The notes under the pieces: model-generated
The model's input: the letters and a program-made list of their open reading frames with translations, nothing else
Told to the model about the DNA's origin: nothing
The model's database searches: none
Shown here: one piece after another, positions 12,634-25,941 of the stretch
Position numbering within the stretch: the first letter of the stretch is position 1
Layout: each line of letters opens with the position of its first letter
From: Litoditis marina
Taxonomy: Eukaryota; Nematoda; Chromadorea; Rhabditida; Rhabditidae
Reading direction: 5' to 3'
DNA length: 64,000 nucleotides
NCBI GenBank assembly: GCA_964036275.1
Contig: OZ038436.1
Location: forward strand, 11,931,904-11,995,903
Position numbers and translations under genes: made by a program

Positions 12634-12952
12634 TATGAAATGCAATTTGGTTCACATTTCTCTTTTTCGTCTCGAGTAGTCAGTTCATGCAACAAAAAAC
12701 TATTTTCTTCACAATTCAGAAGCGAATGGTTCCCCAGTCAAACGAAAACAGCCAAACGAGAACGGCCAAACGAGTTTCGTCAGTCCTGTTACCAGACAGG
12801 TTTAACGAGTTTCTCAACAGGAAGCAGAAGTCCACGCAGATTTTCAGCGCGTTCACAGGAATACCGAGAGGAGTTCTGGTATAAAAAGCGATTACCGGCC
12901 ATTCTTATCACACTTACTAACACTGGCACCTGCACATCCCCCTCCTCTCCCA
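12634..12952 (+). promoter_or_regulatory. TATA promoter region, coiled-coil gene copy 1
   Basis: TATAAAAAG at 12880-12888 lies about 70 bp before the start codon. Upstream, short repeats of AAACGAGAACGGCC type occur. The region starts at the satellite junction and is shared with copies 2 and 3, so it is the best promoter candidate. Confidence 0.55.
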
Positions 12953-14178
12953 ATGAACCAAAGGAATCAGCGACTATTGGACGTGGAGGTAATTGACGGA
13001 TCGGAGGCGCATCCCACCATACAGGATGTTGAGGTATATTTTATTTTTTTTATATGTCAGTTCACTTTGGCGAAAGTTTTGGTTTTCCATGTTTTAAGCT
13101 TGCGTTCATTAGCTCAGTAGATGCCTCTTTCTTTTTAGGTTTTAAGTTTCAGTTTAGGTCCGAGTGTTCTTATTGCTCTCTGAAGTGCATACACTCGATG
13201 AAATCAGTTCTACAAGTAACATCGTCTGCTTTTGATACTCCGATTGAAAGGGTCCGTGTCTGGTCACGTTCATTTGAGAATTGCTGTTTCGGTTGCATTT
13301 CACCCTGTCGCTTTGCTGAGCCAGATTGGTTCCACACTTCTATTTCCAGTTAACGCCTTTATTCCAAAATCACATGTTTACAGATCGCGGAGTTGAAGGC
13401 GAAGCTCGAACAACAGAGAACGGACCAGGTCAGTCAGCTCGAACGTCAGCTCGCGGAAAAGTCTAATGAGGCTGAAATAGCGAAAGAGGAGGTAAACAGT
13501 TTGTTGAATATTCATTTTCCCACCTTTTCTCATTCGAATCGTTCCAAAATATGAACTATTTTTTATGATTCTCTATATCTATGATTTTATCTATTTTATC
13601 TATTATCCATTATTATTATTTTATCTATTATTATTATTTTGTCTATTTTATGTAGTTCAATGGTTTATCTATGATTTATGAACTAAATGATATCCATGAT
13701 TTTTGTAATCAAACCACGTGATAGAATTTTAATTGTATATGCTGTAGGTGGTTGATCGGGACCGTCTTCTGGTGCAGCTCAACATCGGGCAGCAACAGTT
13801 GCGAGAGAAGTTAGATGACGGAAAATCGAAACGGCGGCTCGCCGAGAAGCAAGTCGTCAACTATGAAACAAGATTGGCTCTCCGAAACGAGGAGGTGAGT
13901 TAACAATTCGTGCATTTGAATTCTCTTCTGTTTCGAGTTACTGAGCTGCTCATCTAGTTTGAGCATCTAGCGGTAGAGCTCTAGTTCAACGTTTGTTTGA
14001 GTCTGATTATTTAAAATTTGAGATAACTTGCGAACTAAGTTGTTATTGAGCATAAGCATGAGCATGAGTGAGTTTGTGAGCACGAGTAATCATTTCATGC
14101 TGTACAATTAATATACTTCAGATTGAGGGGTTGAACTCAAGGATCGTGCGAATGATGGTGGCTGCCCAGCGCGACTGA
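12953..14178 (+). CDS. Small coiled-coil protein, copy 1 (intact)
   Basis: Four exons, 12953-13033, 13384-13491, 13748-13894 and 14122-14178, all join in phase 0 with GT-AG introns and give 130 residues. After a 27-residue leader starting MNQRNQRLLD the rest is charged and heptad-like (IAELKAKLEQQ, VSQLERQLAEK, RRLAEKQVVNYE), so a long helix or coiled coil is expected, with no signal peptide or membrane segment. I do not recognise the family. A satellite and a TATA box lie upstream. Compared with copy 3, exon 2 lacks 18 bases in frame. Conservation of all splice sites between three copies supports a real gene. Confidence 0.7.
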
Positions 14179-14436
14179 TCTACCTCCGTACTCTTCACTC
14201 TACTTCTATCGAACCCGCTCTCCTCAACCGACCACTCGACTAAACCGACAAACTGACCCAATGAAATGTATGGAAAATATTTTGTTGTATTTTGTTGTCT
14301 AATTCAAATCAACAACATGAAAAGCAAATAAACCACAACAATCAACGCAGAGGCAAATAAACAACACGATACACGTGCAGAAAATTTATTTTAAAATCAG
14401 AGTTTATCAATTTTTTTTGGTGTGTCTGTTATAGCG

Positions 14437-14530
14437 GGTGCCAAGTTTTTAGAACTTTGGCTCTTGTCGGAATCAAACCTGCAAGCAAATAATCGGAAGC
14501 TGACCGCTAACCACTGGGCTACTAGAAGTG
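14437..14530 (-). repeat. tRNA-like SINE or tRNA pseudogene, copy 1
   Basis: On the minus strand an A-box-like TAGCCCAGTGGTTAGCG (14505-14521) is followed by a B-box-like GGTTTGATTCC (14469-14479). There is no pairing acceptor stem, so this is a tRNA-derived element and not a working tRNA. It lies just downstream of the coiled-coil gene and recurs at 29649 and 32421. Confidence 0.65.
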
Positions 14531-15500
14531 GGCGTGGCTTATCAAAAATCACACAATCGCCAATTTAGGGACTTGGTCGTGAAAACGGATACTTCGGTTT
14601 CATGTTCATTTCTGTACAGTAGGCATGTGTGAGCATGATTTATTACAAGAAAATATTCACATTGAAGAGAGTTCTGTCTGGCCAGGATTCTTCTTATCTT
14701 CTTCTTTTATACTTGATCCTGTGACGTGCGTTCTGTGCGTGGTTGAGTTCTCATAACATTCCTTGTCGCGGAATGTCTCATGAGTCAAGATAGTATGGAG
14801 ATTGAGAGAGAAGGATAGAGAGAGAAAGTTGTACTCACGTACATACTGTACTTACGTACTTCTCCCACCTTTACCGCAAGACCGTCCCTGGTCGTAAAAT
14901 ATAGGTTGAAAATTGTCTTTTTTAGTGACAGGTTCGTAAATTTCCAAACTGAAACGCAATATTCTCACGCTTTCAGAGTTTAAATCACTAGAGTTCAAGC
15001 ATATGCGTTGTAATGAAATGGAAAATGGAAAGCTAACAAATACGGAGGTGTAATTGTAAGGAAGAAAATCTTCTCATGAAATAAATGTAGCAAACATTGA
15101 CCAACATTGAACATATGAAGCTTGTGCTATCACATTTGAATTTTCTAATAGAATTTGCACATTCTGGTTAATAACTATATTAATATGAACATGTGATAAG
15201 AAAATAATACTGCTTACATGAGTAGTTGATTTGAGAATTTAACACAAGAGACAATGGATTTTGTTCGAATAGGAGGAATAAAACATTCCAATGAAAGACA
15301 GTTACAAACAGACTGATATTGAAAATGGATTTTGTTTTAATGGGAGGAATAAAATATTCCAGGTGGGCCACATGAGATCAACCAGTTTCTCAATCAAAAA
15401 TCCATTAAACTGTTTTATTTTATGGAAACAGAATCAGGCTTCTTATTCAAAAACATTTTTCAATTGAACAAAGTTGGGATTTTGATTTTTAAAAACATTT

Positions 15501-15976
15501 TTAAAGGGACCGTACCTCTATAATGTGCAATGTAGGTAATTTTTGAAAAATGAAAAAATCATTCATTCATGCTGTTTTGAGATGAGAGTTCATACCTAAA
15601 GTACAGAGGGTTCAGAAAACCACATTACTACGGAGCAAAACAGAAGCCAACATGATTTGGGTTACTGTAATACAGCAATTCTTAATCTATCACTACTTTG
15701 TAGTATTCATGATATTTACAAATCTTTCTCCACAGATTTCATATCGGTAATTTTGGCCATGTTTGAATATGGTTTTGTAATTTTATGGACATTTTGAAAA
15801 TTTTGTACGTAGGTGAACTCGGCGGTGTATGTACGTGCGCGTGGTCGCGCCGCATTTTCGAGAACACGGAGCAAGACAGGAAGTTGACACCTATATGAAT
15901 GGTTTTGGTTTTTTGATGTGAACAATATCGACTAATCAGCTCAAACCTCCAAATTAAAGAGGAACGGTCCCTTTAA
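15501..15976. mobile_element. Non-autonomous DNA transposon (MITE), copy 1
   Basis: Inverted ends TTAAAGGGACCGTACCTCT and AGAGGAACGGTCCCTTTAA bound a 476-bp segment with no transposase frame. The same element is at 32735-33207 in copy 3. It was therefore present before the duplication. Confidence 0.7.
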
Positions 15977-18900
15977 ATCCCAATGAAAAAAAACTTTATT
16001 TTTTTTTGCTTATAAACTATGTGTCTTCTCTGTCAAGGCACTTTCAGCGCAAGATTAACTTGGTAAACTGTGTAGTGTTGATAATTGCAACTAGTCTGTG
16101 CGTTTGTGTTTGATGTACGTTTGTGTTTCATGTGTTTGATGATGTAGTTTGTGGCATGATTCTATGCTCATGATTCGCTGATTCGCTGCTATAGATATTC
16201 AGATTTGTTTCTAATCATGTCACTTGTTCCTGGTTAGTTTTAGGAAAAATGTAGTCCACTGAGTGATTTAACTCTACCTCTACTTTACATCACTTTTGGG
16301 ATGAACAGTGTTATTATCGAATAGTCAAAAAAAACAACCCTATCAAAGTATATCGTTCGTTGAGACTTGGTTAGAACGTAAAAGAAAGATAAAATTATGC
16401 TCTTGATATGTATAAGTCTCACGGAAATACATGGAACGAGATTCGGAAAAAACAATTCCACGATTCAGTACCGTATTTTTGTTGACACAAATCTGGTGTG
16501 AGATATAATAAACCCCACTAGGCTGTAGCGTATTAAATATTGAAATTTCTGCGGTGTTCCACTAGAGGCTTTCTCCAATAAGGAAATAATATCCAATAAA
16601 CACGAGTATGAGATCAGCATGACAACATAGTTCGTATAGTGTAAACCCGAAGTGTACTTGATAAAAACGCAATGGAGTTGACTTGAATCATTTCTGCTAA
16701 GCTGGACAACAACTTCAAAAAAAAGCATGAAGACTGTTTTGTTTTATAATTTTATTTCATGCAAAATTTGGCATTAAATTTTACCATGTTTTTCGGGATA
16801 CTAACAACTTTTCGTTCATCAACATGTTGAATTTTAATACTTGTAAACATATAGGAGGCCACTCAAACGAAGTTGTAGTTTGAGTTGCGTGCACATAAGC
16901 ATTTTGCAATTACACCTGAAATGCCGCTGTGTCAAACTACAATAACAGCAAAAAAGATAACAGTTTCTGACAGCCGAACCTTCAGCGATACCTACAGGTT
17001 TTTTGGCTTGTGTCAAATGGTAATATGTTGTTGTTGCTATTTACGATAAATAATGAGAGAGAAAAGATCGAAACAAGAAAATTTACAATGTTCAGTGGAT
17101 GAGCTCCGTATTCAAAACTCACAGAAGTTTTTTTTCAGTTGAATTTACCAGTTAACAATATTAATTTCAACTAGTTCGCGAATTCGAGTTTATCAGTTCC
17201 CGTTGTTACCAGTCCGCCAATTGAAGTTTACTACTTACCGTTCACCGTTTAAACTTCAAAAGTTTTCTACCCTAGGGCAATAATCCTGAAATTCACGGGT
17301 TCTGTTCAATCAAGTGACAGTTAAATACAAATTCAATAACGATCTTCAAAAACTGATCACAACCCGATGTTTCCTACGCAAAAAACGTCAACTGGTTTGC
17401 TTTTTGTCAATCCACAGAACTGCACCTAAAAAATTATGTCCTTATCTTTAGCTGTGTGTGTGGGTGTCATATTTCTGCTTTGGCCTAGCCCGACCCTAAA
17501 TGGAGATAGCTACACGATGTATCGTGCATTGAAGTAGGGATGTTGAGATGTTAAGCGAATAGTTTTAGAGATTTTATATCATAAAAGCTGTTTCTAGAGA
17601 TTCTGATATTTTTACGGTTCGTTAATCTTAATCGGTATTCCGTTAACATTCTCAGTTACCAAATTATCACTGAACTATGGATAACCTTTCCCTGGAACGG
17701 TTTCGATAGTTTGAGAATGAAAAGAGAAGTGAGAATGAAAAGAGAGATAGAAAAGGAAAATGAGAACATGGTTTTTGTATAGAAAAGTCTGAGCAAGTTC
17801 TTAGTTTCATTCAGAAAGTGGACATTCCATCAGATAGAAAACCATTATGTGAATCAGAAAAGATTCGAAATATATTAGTTCTGTGCAGACTATGTTGAAC
17901 TTAGGTGTGTCTATTGTGCTGTGTAGATCAGTAGATCATACTCCATTTCGAGGTTGAAATAACAAACTTTTATCGTAAGTTGCTCCTTCTTGAACGAAAT
18001 CCGAGTTTCGTTGGAGTTTTGGTTTCCAGACGGTTGAAACATGTTCAAAACCTATTGTGTTTCAGACAGGTTAAAAGAGGCGTTTTTAACAAGACAGGGA
18101 ATCGAACCTTTCGAAAGTGACCAACGGAGTCAAGGAATTTGGAAAATTTCCTCCATCGAGACTCCTACAGTATGCTTATACTGTTTCAATCGTATTACTG
18201 CTTCTCTTCGGTTATTGAATGGTATTCCGGTGTTAAAGAGCGGTTTTGCACCACTTTTTCGGTTAAAAATTCTGCCAATTGGCGCCAATTCCTGCTAAAT
18301 GGCGCCAATGTTTCTGTATGTCCCGCAGCGCTTTAGCCATGAGCGCTGTTTCCCATTCCGTTGGAGAATTACGCGACAAATCCCCCCCCCCCCGTTCTTT
18401 GTTTGAAGCCGAAAAACAACATGAAATAGTGATGAATTGATGTCCATTGAATATCCTAAGTTTTTTGACCTCAATTTGGACACCAAAGTGATTTTTTTTG
18501 TGTTTGACATATTACTTTACATTCTTACTTACACTAGACGTCAGAATATATTCAAATTAAGAGTATGCTCAAACAGCAGCCAGGTTTTAAGACAAAATTA
18601 GAGGGGGGGAGTTGTCCGCGCAGAGGGCGGAAATTGTCCGACCGCATTCGCGGCGGCGGGCGAGGGATTTATTGTCCTATAAACCCCCGCTTAGAACGCG
18701 CGCTGTATATTACAGATTCGCGTTTGGTCGGAACAGTTCAGGAACCGAACGGTTCGGCGAGACGCAGACGGTTAGAGAACAAAAATCGATTTGCATTGCC
18801 GCCATGCTGTTTCGAACAGTAATTTACTGTTTTGCAACGACGCTTGTTCTGAGCGTGCTCAGACAGGGCCCAGCCAATTGGCCAGCCAATTTTTTCAATT

Positions 18901-20237
18901 GCAGCCAATTAGCCGCTAAAATCGGGTGCATACCGTAATCCGAAGACGTTTTTTTGACCGTTTTTCTGCGTTTTTTCGGGTGGAATGAAGCCTACTGACT
19001 TATATTCAGTGTTCTGACAGTTGGGAAAAAATTCAGAAACTGGACGAAAGCCGAAAATTTCTCAATGATAACTTCCAATCGTGTTTTAGGATTTGCACGG
19101 TAACCATCTCTCTTGCTTCTTTCACAACGAATTAACATTTTTTGTCTGAATTGGATGTATTTCATTGTTTATAAGCGATGTAAATCCTTGAAAACACGAA
19201 TCTGTGGTCATAACATCAAATTACGAATTCCGATTAGCCTCTTGTGGGTAACTCTGATCAATAGTTCCAATCTCTCTCAGTGGGTGAAATAGAGTTTCAG
19301 GAACATGCATTCATTGTTCTTCACGGTGATTCAAAACAGTTCAAAATGAAATAACGTCGAAAAATCGGGACTTCAGTGCTTGCAATCGTGCTTTCTTGAA
19401 TTACAGCGAATAGCTTTTTTTGCCCTTTAAGCGAACAACTAGAGATGTTCAAGGTTTAAATTGAAGTCTGCAATCAAAGTAGCGATTTGGTTGTTGATAA
19501 ATAGATTTTTAGATCAAAACGCTCGAATTTGAATTTTCGGGTTACGGTAGTTTCTAAATTCGCGGCTATAACTCCGGCCAATTAGCGCCAACTTTCTGAG
19601 TGGGAGCCGGCGCGGTGTGCTTTCTGGCTTTCCAGCATGCTTTACTTTGCTTTCTGCAAATTGGATGAAAACATTCCACCATATATATTATTACTATTTC
19701 CGTCCATCTATCTAATCTACAGACTTACTATGCTATTATAACAACTATTGTATTTTTGACCAGTCCGCGTCCGTCCATTATCGCCACTCTCCCATAATAC
19801 CTCGCGTTCAATGTCAATCATACACACACCAGCCGACTTCATTCGAAAAAGTTTTTTTTTGAAAACTCGAGTCACGATATTTGGGGTCTTCAACAAATTT
19901 CGGTTTTCTTATCTTTTGCACTGATAAGGAGGCAGGAACTACAACGCAGTGCATAGAGTCTTGAAAAAAGGACATTCTGGAAAGAAAAGGAAAAACTGTG
20001 TTTTTAGATAGAAGTATAGGAAACTGAAAGTTTGGAAAAATCCGGAAACTCAAATACGTTTCATGTATCAAATTTTTCCTCAACTCTTACACCCTTAGTA
20101 TCAGAAATATTCAAAGAAGTCATTTCATGTATCTAGGTTATTAGTGATTTTCGCATAACTGACATGGAACATAATGTGGAAATTTAATTTTCCGATTAAA
20201 TTTTTCTCGCAGTTCTGAGCAAGTTACCTAAACCATA

Positions 20238-20270
20238 CGTGGTCCAGCAGATTCTTCATGTTCTTTAGCC
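20238..20270 (-). pseudogene. Remnant of a V-ATPase subunit a exon end
   Basis: On the minus strand LKNMKNLLDH followed by GTATGG resembles the end of the exon at 20875-21002 (LENVKNLLDQ followed by GTACAT). Sequence before it is not coding. It looks like the tail of a second, mostly lost copy of that exon. Confidence 0.4.
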
Positions 20271-20309
20271 ACAAACACAGCGAGAAAGGACCGAATTAGG
20301 GTTGTTAAA

Positions 20310-20736
20310 AAATAAACTCGAACTCGAAAAACTCGAAATAAACTCGAAACTCGAAAAACTCGAATTTTCTGAAACTCGAAAACTCGAAACTCGAAAAACT
20401 CGACTTTTTGAGATTGAAACTTGAAAAACTCGAATTTTCCACAAGAAAACTCGAAAAACTCGAAATTTCGAGTTCTGAGTTCAACTCGAAACTCGAAAAA
20501 CTCGAAAATTTCCGAACTCGAAAAACTCGAAACTCGAAAAACTCGAAATTTTCAGAACTCGAAAAACTCGAAACTCGAAAAACTCGAAATATCGAAACTC
20601 GAAAAACTCGAACTCGAAAACTCGAATTTTCGGAAACTCGAAAACTCGAAACTCGAAAAACTCGAATTTTCGAAACTCGAAAAACTCGAAAATCGAAAAC
20701 TCGAAATTTTCAACTCGATTACAACCCTAGACCGAA
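20310..20736. repeat. AACTCGAAA-type short repeat tract
   Basis: Dense irregular tandem repeats of ACTCGAAAAACTCGAA with AATTTTC interruptions. Open frames through it (K/L/E/R/N/S-rich) reflect the repeat and not a gene. It lies just beyond the last recognisable V-ATPase exon. Confidence 0.9.
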
Positions 20737-20874
20737 TCCACCGTATACGTGTGTTCTTACCACCTGCTTTGAAAAGAGCGGCCTGGTCTAACAGATTTAT
20801 CGGACTTGTCGAGATCAAACTACAACACATCCTCCTAGAAAACTACACTGTGGCTAAAAAAAAGATTCATGTAC

Positions 20875-22053
20875 CTGATCCAAGAGGTTCTTGACGTTCT
20901 CGAGGACGGCTCTCATCTCCAGAAGTTGCACGTGGTTCTTTTCAACGTCGACGTATTCGTGTTGATCGAACGCAGTTCCTCGTCCAATTTCTCGAAGTTG
21001 GCCTGGATTTCAATACAATATTTCGTAAATGGAATCTGATTGAGTTATTAAAACAGATTGATGAATCACATATACGTAGACTCGATGAAACACTCACACG
21101 ACCTTAAGCACATCAGAGAGGTTCGAATGCATCAGTTGGTATTATAACGTTGAGATTCACTTGTGAATAATAACTTTATATCACTTTAAATGTAGTTGTA
21201 CCTATACTATCAAGGTATTCGTATTATAATTAACAAAGTTTTTATTAATAAGACCTGTTTGCAACAACTGAAAACAAACGCTTTTCGCTCGTTGACAACA
21301 AAACTAGTTTGGCGAATCAGGAGAAACAACTTGAGTTGGAGTTTAGAAAAACATTATGGTTATTATCAGTATCCCTTATTTCATTGTTAATTTGTTACAA
21401 AAAATCATGTCTTCTCAGTAAGAAGCACTAACTACAATTTGCATACTAGTTGGAAACGTCGTATGTGGTATGGGTTCGTTTGAACACCAGACAATTTTCA
21501 CATCTGACGTGAGTATTATGCGTAAATCATAGAACTGTAATCGTAATTAAGTAACTCTTCTTTTGTAACAAGTTATTGTACGCGATCAAGTTCATTTCCG
21601 TATTATGTATATACCTCAATCTCTCCCATCTCACGGGGCTGTGGGGCCGGAATGTGCTGGTCCGTATCCGTGATATGGACCTCGTCTTTCTCGATCTCCT
21701 CCTCGATGAAACCTTGAAGTGATGTTAGTTTTTACATGGGTAGAAGGTTTTGAGTGAAGTATAATAACCAGAACGTTTGGAAACATTTGCTTCCTTTTCA
21801 ACAAACTCGAGTGTTTTTTGGGAAATTGTATCAAAATGTTCATGCTCAGTTTCCCACTTTTGGTCAAGTTTCAATACCATGTTGATAGTGTTTCAAGTGA
21901 TTTCGAAACAAAAATTGGCGCTTTTCCATTTGCTATATCGATTTTTTATAATTCAGTCTCCTTTAATGACTCACGAAGTTTGCGTTCCATTTCTTCACAA
22001 CGACGCACCTCGTTGACGAACTTTTTCTGGTAGCTGTTCAGCTCCTCGTTCAA
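20875..22053 (-). pseudogene. V-ATPase V0 subunit a, three-exon fragment
   Basis: Minus-strand exons 21975-22053, 21615-21712 and 20875-21002 encode a stretch of the N-terminal cytosolic arm of V-ATPase subunit a, the proton-channel subunit of the membrane V0 sector. Hallmarks are KFVNEVRRCEEMERKLR, then FIEEEIEKDEV..DTD, then ANFEKLDEELRSINTN and LLEMRAVLENVKNLLDQ. The third exon is 128 bp, one base short of 43 codons, and the frame breaks in an AAAAG run before NHVQLLEM. The first exon (start to RD) is absent because a 131-bp satellite begins at about 22204. No later exons are seen below 20875. It is a gene fragment, or a gene cut by duplication. The single-base loss could be an assembly error. 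Confidence 0.85.
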
Positions 22054-23222
22054 CTGAATTAAGTTATAGAAAGTGTCTCACAAAATCAATAAATCGTTGA
22101 GTCTCAAGCCTATTTATCCTGTCAGTGAAACCTCGAAGTATTTTGATCTGTAAACTCTTCTCTGTCGATACGCTACTTTCCGATAGAACTGTGGTATCGG
22201 TTGTCGACAAGACCGCTTAGCCTCGTCCGAATAACTAGTTCAGATTTGTAGTTTGTTGCTTGAACTGCTAGAAACATTCGGAATCATCTTTGTTGAATGT
22301 CACTTTAATAACAGAAAGAAAGACGAATCACGGGTTGACAAGACCGCTTAGCCTTGTCTGAATAACTAGTTCAGATTTGTAGTTTGTTGCTTGAACTTCT
22401 AGAAACATTCGGAATCATCATTGTTGAATGTCACTTTAATAACAGAAAGAAAGACGAATTACGGGTTGACAAGACTGCTTAGCCTCGTCCGAATAACTAG
22501 TTCAGATTTGTAGTTTGTTGCTTGAACTTCTAGAAACATTCGGAATCATCATTGTTGAATGTCACTTTAATAACAGAAAGAAAGACGAATTACGGGTTGA
22601 CAAGACTGCTTAGCCTTGTCTGAATAACTAGTTCAGATTTGTAGTTTGTTGCTTGAACTTCTAGAAACATTCGGAATCATCATTGTTGAATGTCACTTTA
22701 ATAACAGAAAGAAAGACGAATTACGGGTTGACAAGACCGCTTAGCCTTGTCTGAATAACTAGTTCAGATTTGTAGTTTGTTGCTTGAACTTCTAGAAACA
22801 TTCGGAATCATCTTTGTTGAATGTCACTTTAATAACAGAAAGAAAGACGAATTACGGGTTGACAAGACCGCTCAGCCTTGTCTGAATAACTAGTTCAGAT
22901 TTGTACTTTGTTGCTTGAACTTCTAGAAACATTCGGAATCATCATTGTTGAATGTCACTTTAATAACAGAAAGAAAGACGAATTACGGGTTAACAAGACC
23001 GCTAAGCCTTGTCTGAATAACTAGTTCAGATTTGTAGTTTGTTGCTTGAACTTCTAGAAACATTCGGAATCATCATTGTTGAATGTCACTCTAATAACAG
23101 AAAGAAAGACGAATTACGGGTTGACAATACCGCTTAGCCTTGTCTGAATAACTAGTTCAGATTTGTAGTTTGTTGCTTGAACTTCTAGAAACATTCGGAA
23201 TCATCATTGTTGAATGTCACTT

Positions 23223-23743
23223 TGTTATAGAGACTGGTTGTTTCTAAGTGCGCCCCAATGCGAATGATGACAGAAAGGTGTATGAAAAAGTGTATGACGG
23301 CTAAAAAGGCGATTTGCTCCCATTTTCTTGTCTCTTTTTGCTAGTTTCTTGCTAGTTTCGTGTTGACATTGTGTGTTCTCGAGTTTCTCTTTTGGAGTAA
23401 TCGAGTGTATTCGAGTTGTTATAAGTTGGTTATACGTTGTTATTCGTGGACTCTTGTTTTCCCTCGGGAGACAGTAGTCAATTGTTTTGTTACTGTGTTA
23501 AGTTTCTCTTTTGAAGTGAATCTTGTTTGTTTCTTGTATTCGAGTTGGGTTTCGGTATCAGAGTGTTTGGTCACCAATATTATCTGTGCTAGTGTGTGTT
23601 GGGTTTCGAAGGAGAGAACGGGGACGTGGATCGTACCCGAGATAGTCCGTATTCATAGTGCGGGTGCTTATATTGCCTACGTTTCTATAAAATCACAGGG
23701 ACCGTAATATAAACCCTCACACTATGAGTTGGCAAGGTGAACA
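23223..23743 (+). mobile_element. Solo LTR, first copy
   Basis: A 521-bp insertion starts TGTTATAGAGACTGG and ends AAGGTGAACA, so it has the TG...CA ends of LTRs, and is flanked by a 4-bp duplication ACTT (23219-23222 and 23744-23747) of the satellite monomer. CTATAAAAT lies near its 3' part, as a retroelement promoter would. No internal retroelement genes are present. It fits a Gypsy- or BEL-type solo LTR. The 115-codon open frame inside it is probably chance. Confidence 0.75.
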
Positions 23744-25420
23744 ACTTTAATAACAGAAAGAAAGACGAATTACGGGTTGACAAGACCGCTTAGCCTTGTC
23801 TGAATAACTAGTTCAGATTTGTAGTTTGTTGCTTGAACTTCTAGAAACATTCGGAATCATCTTTGTTGAATGTCACTTTAATAACAGAAAGAAAGACGAA
23901 TTACGGGTTGACAAGACCGATTAGCCTTGTCTGAATAACTAGTTCAGATTTGTAGTTTGTTGCTTGAACTTCTAGAAACATTCGGAATCATCTTTGTTGA
24001 ATGTCACTTTAATAACAGAAAGAAAGACGAATTACGGGTTGGCAAGACCGCTTAGCCTTGTCTGAATAACTAGTTCAGATTTGTAGTTTGTTGCTTGAAC
24101 TGCTAGAAACATTCGGAATCATCATTGTTGAATGTCACTTTAATAACAGAAAGAAAGACGAATTACGGGTTGAACTTCTAGAAACATTCGGAATCATCAT
24201 TGTTGAATGTCACTTTAATAACAGAAAGAAAGACGAATTACGGGTTAACAAGACCGCTTAGCCTTGTCTGAATAACTAGTTCAGATTTGTAGTTTGTTGC
24301 TTGAACTTCTAGAAACATTCGGAATCATCATTGTTGAATGTCACTTTAATAACAGAAAGAAAGACGAATTACGGGTTGACAAGACCGCTTAGCCTTGTCT
24401 GAATAACTAGTTCAGATTTGTAGTTTGTTGCTTGAACTTCTAGAAACATTCGGAATCATCATTGTTGAATGTCACTTCAATAACAGAAAGAAAGACGAAT
24501 TACAGGTTGACAAGACCGCTTAGCCTTGTCTGAATAACTAGTTCAGATTTGTAGTTTGTTGCTTGAACTTCTAGAAACATTCGGAATCATCTTTGTTGAA
24601 TGTCACTTTAATAACAGAAAGAAAGACGAATTACGGGTTGACAAGACCGCTTAGCCTTGTCTGAATAACTAGTTCAGATTTGTAGTTTGTTGCTTGAACT
24701 TCTAGAAACATTCGGAATCATCTTTGTTGAATGTCACTTTAATAACAGAAAGAAAGACGAATTACGGGTTGGCAAGACCGCTTAGCCTTGTCTGAATAAC
24801 TAGTTCAGATTTGTAATTTGTTGCTTGAACTGCTAGAAACATTCGGAATCATCATTGTTGAATGTTTCAATACTTTCATAGAAATAATAGAAACTTTAAT
24901 AACAGAAAGAAAGACGAATTACGGGTTGACAAGAGCGCTTAGCCTTGTCTGAATAACTAGTTCAGATTTGCAGTTTGTTGCTTGAACTTCTAGAAACATT
25001 CGGAATCATCTTTGTTGAATGTCACTTTAATAACAGAAAGAAAGACGAATTACGGGTTGACAAGACCGCTCAGCCTTGTCTGAATAACTAGTTCAGATTT
25101 GTACTTTGTTGCTTGAACTTCTAGAAACATTCGGAATCATCATTGTTGAATGTCACTTTAATAACAGAAAGAAAGACGAATTACGGGTTAACAAGACCGC
25201 TAAGCCTTGTCTGAATAACTAGTTCAGATTTGTAGTTTGTTGCTTGAACTTCTAGAAACATTCGGAATCATCATTGTTGAATGTCACTCTAATAACAGAA
25301 AGAAAGACAAATTACGGGTTGACAATACCGCTTAGCCTTGTCTGAATAACTAGTTCAGATTTGTAGTTTGTTGCTTGAACTTCTAGAAACATTCGGAATC
25401 ATCATTGTTGAATGTCACTT

Positions 25421-25941
25421 TGTTATAGAGACTGGTTGTTTCTAAGTGCGCCCCAATGCGAATGATGACAGAAAGGTGTATGAAAAAGTGTATGACGGCT
25501 AAAAAGGCGATTTGCTCCCATTTTCTTGTCTCTTTTTGCTAGTTTCTTGCTAGTTTCGTGTTGACATTGTGTGTTCTCGAGTTTCTCTTTTGGAGTAATC
25601 GAGTGTATTCGAGTTGTTATAAGTTGGTTATACGTTGTTATTCGTGGACTCTTGTTTTCCCTCGGGAGACAGTAGTCAATTGTTTTGTTACTGTGTTAAG
25701 TTTCTCTTTTGAAGTGAATCTTGTTTGTTTCTTGTATTCGAGTTGGGTTTCGGTATCAGAGTGTTTGGTCACCAATATTATCTGTGCTAGTGTGTGTTGG
25801 GTTTCGAAGGAGAGAACGGGGACGTGGATCGTACCCGAGATAGTCCGTATTCATAGTGCGGGTGCTTATATTGCCTACGTTTCTATAAAATCACAGGGAC
25901 CGTAATATAAACCCTCACACTATGAGTTGGCAAGGTGAACA
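25421..25941 (+). mobile_element. Solo LTR, second copy
   Basis: It appears identical to 23223-23743, with the same ACTT flanks and the same position in the monomer. It therefore arose by amplification of the satellite block and not by a new insertion. Confidence 0.75.

Larger units (their letters stand above)
12634..19898 (+). repeat. Segmental duplication, copy 1
   Basis: Contains the coiled-coil gene and about 5.7 kb of downstream sequence that matches 30564-37460 at high identity. Against copy 3 it has an extra 757 bp (14613-15369), an extra ~910 bp (about 18690-19600) and lacks the insertions at 34078 and 36743. Past the gene, 14179-19898 holds no exon I can support. It carries the tRNA-like element, a terminal-inverted-repeat element and AT-rich sequence. 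Confidence 0.9.

Noticed and set aside
19814..20083. 89-codon minus-strand frame
   Set aside because: It straddles the end of the segmental duplication and has no family match, no splice support and low-complexity flanks.
20408..20894. Charged repeat protein of 127-157 codons
   Set aside because: It is produced by the ACTCGAAA repeat tract. All frames stay open for the same reason.
23360..23707. Identical 115-codon frames at 23360 and 25558
   Set aside because: They lie wholly inside the solo LTR, and the identity only reflects the 2198-bp duplication. No retroelement protein motif is visible.
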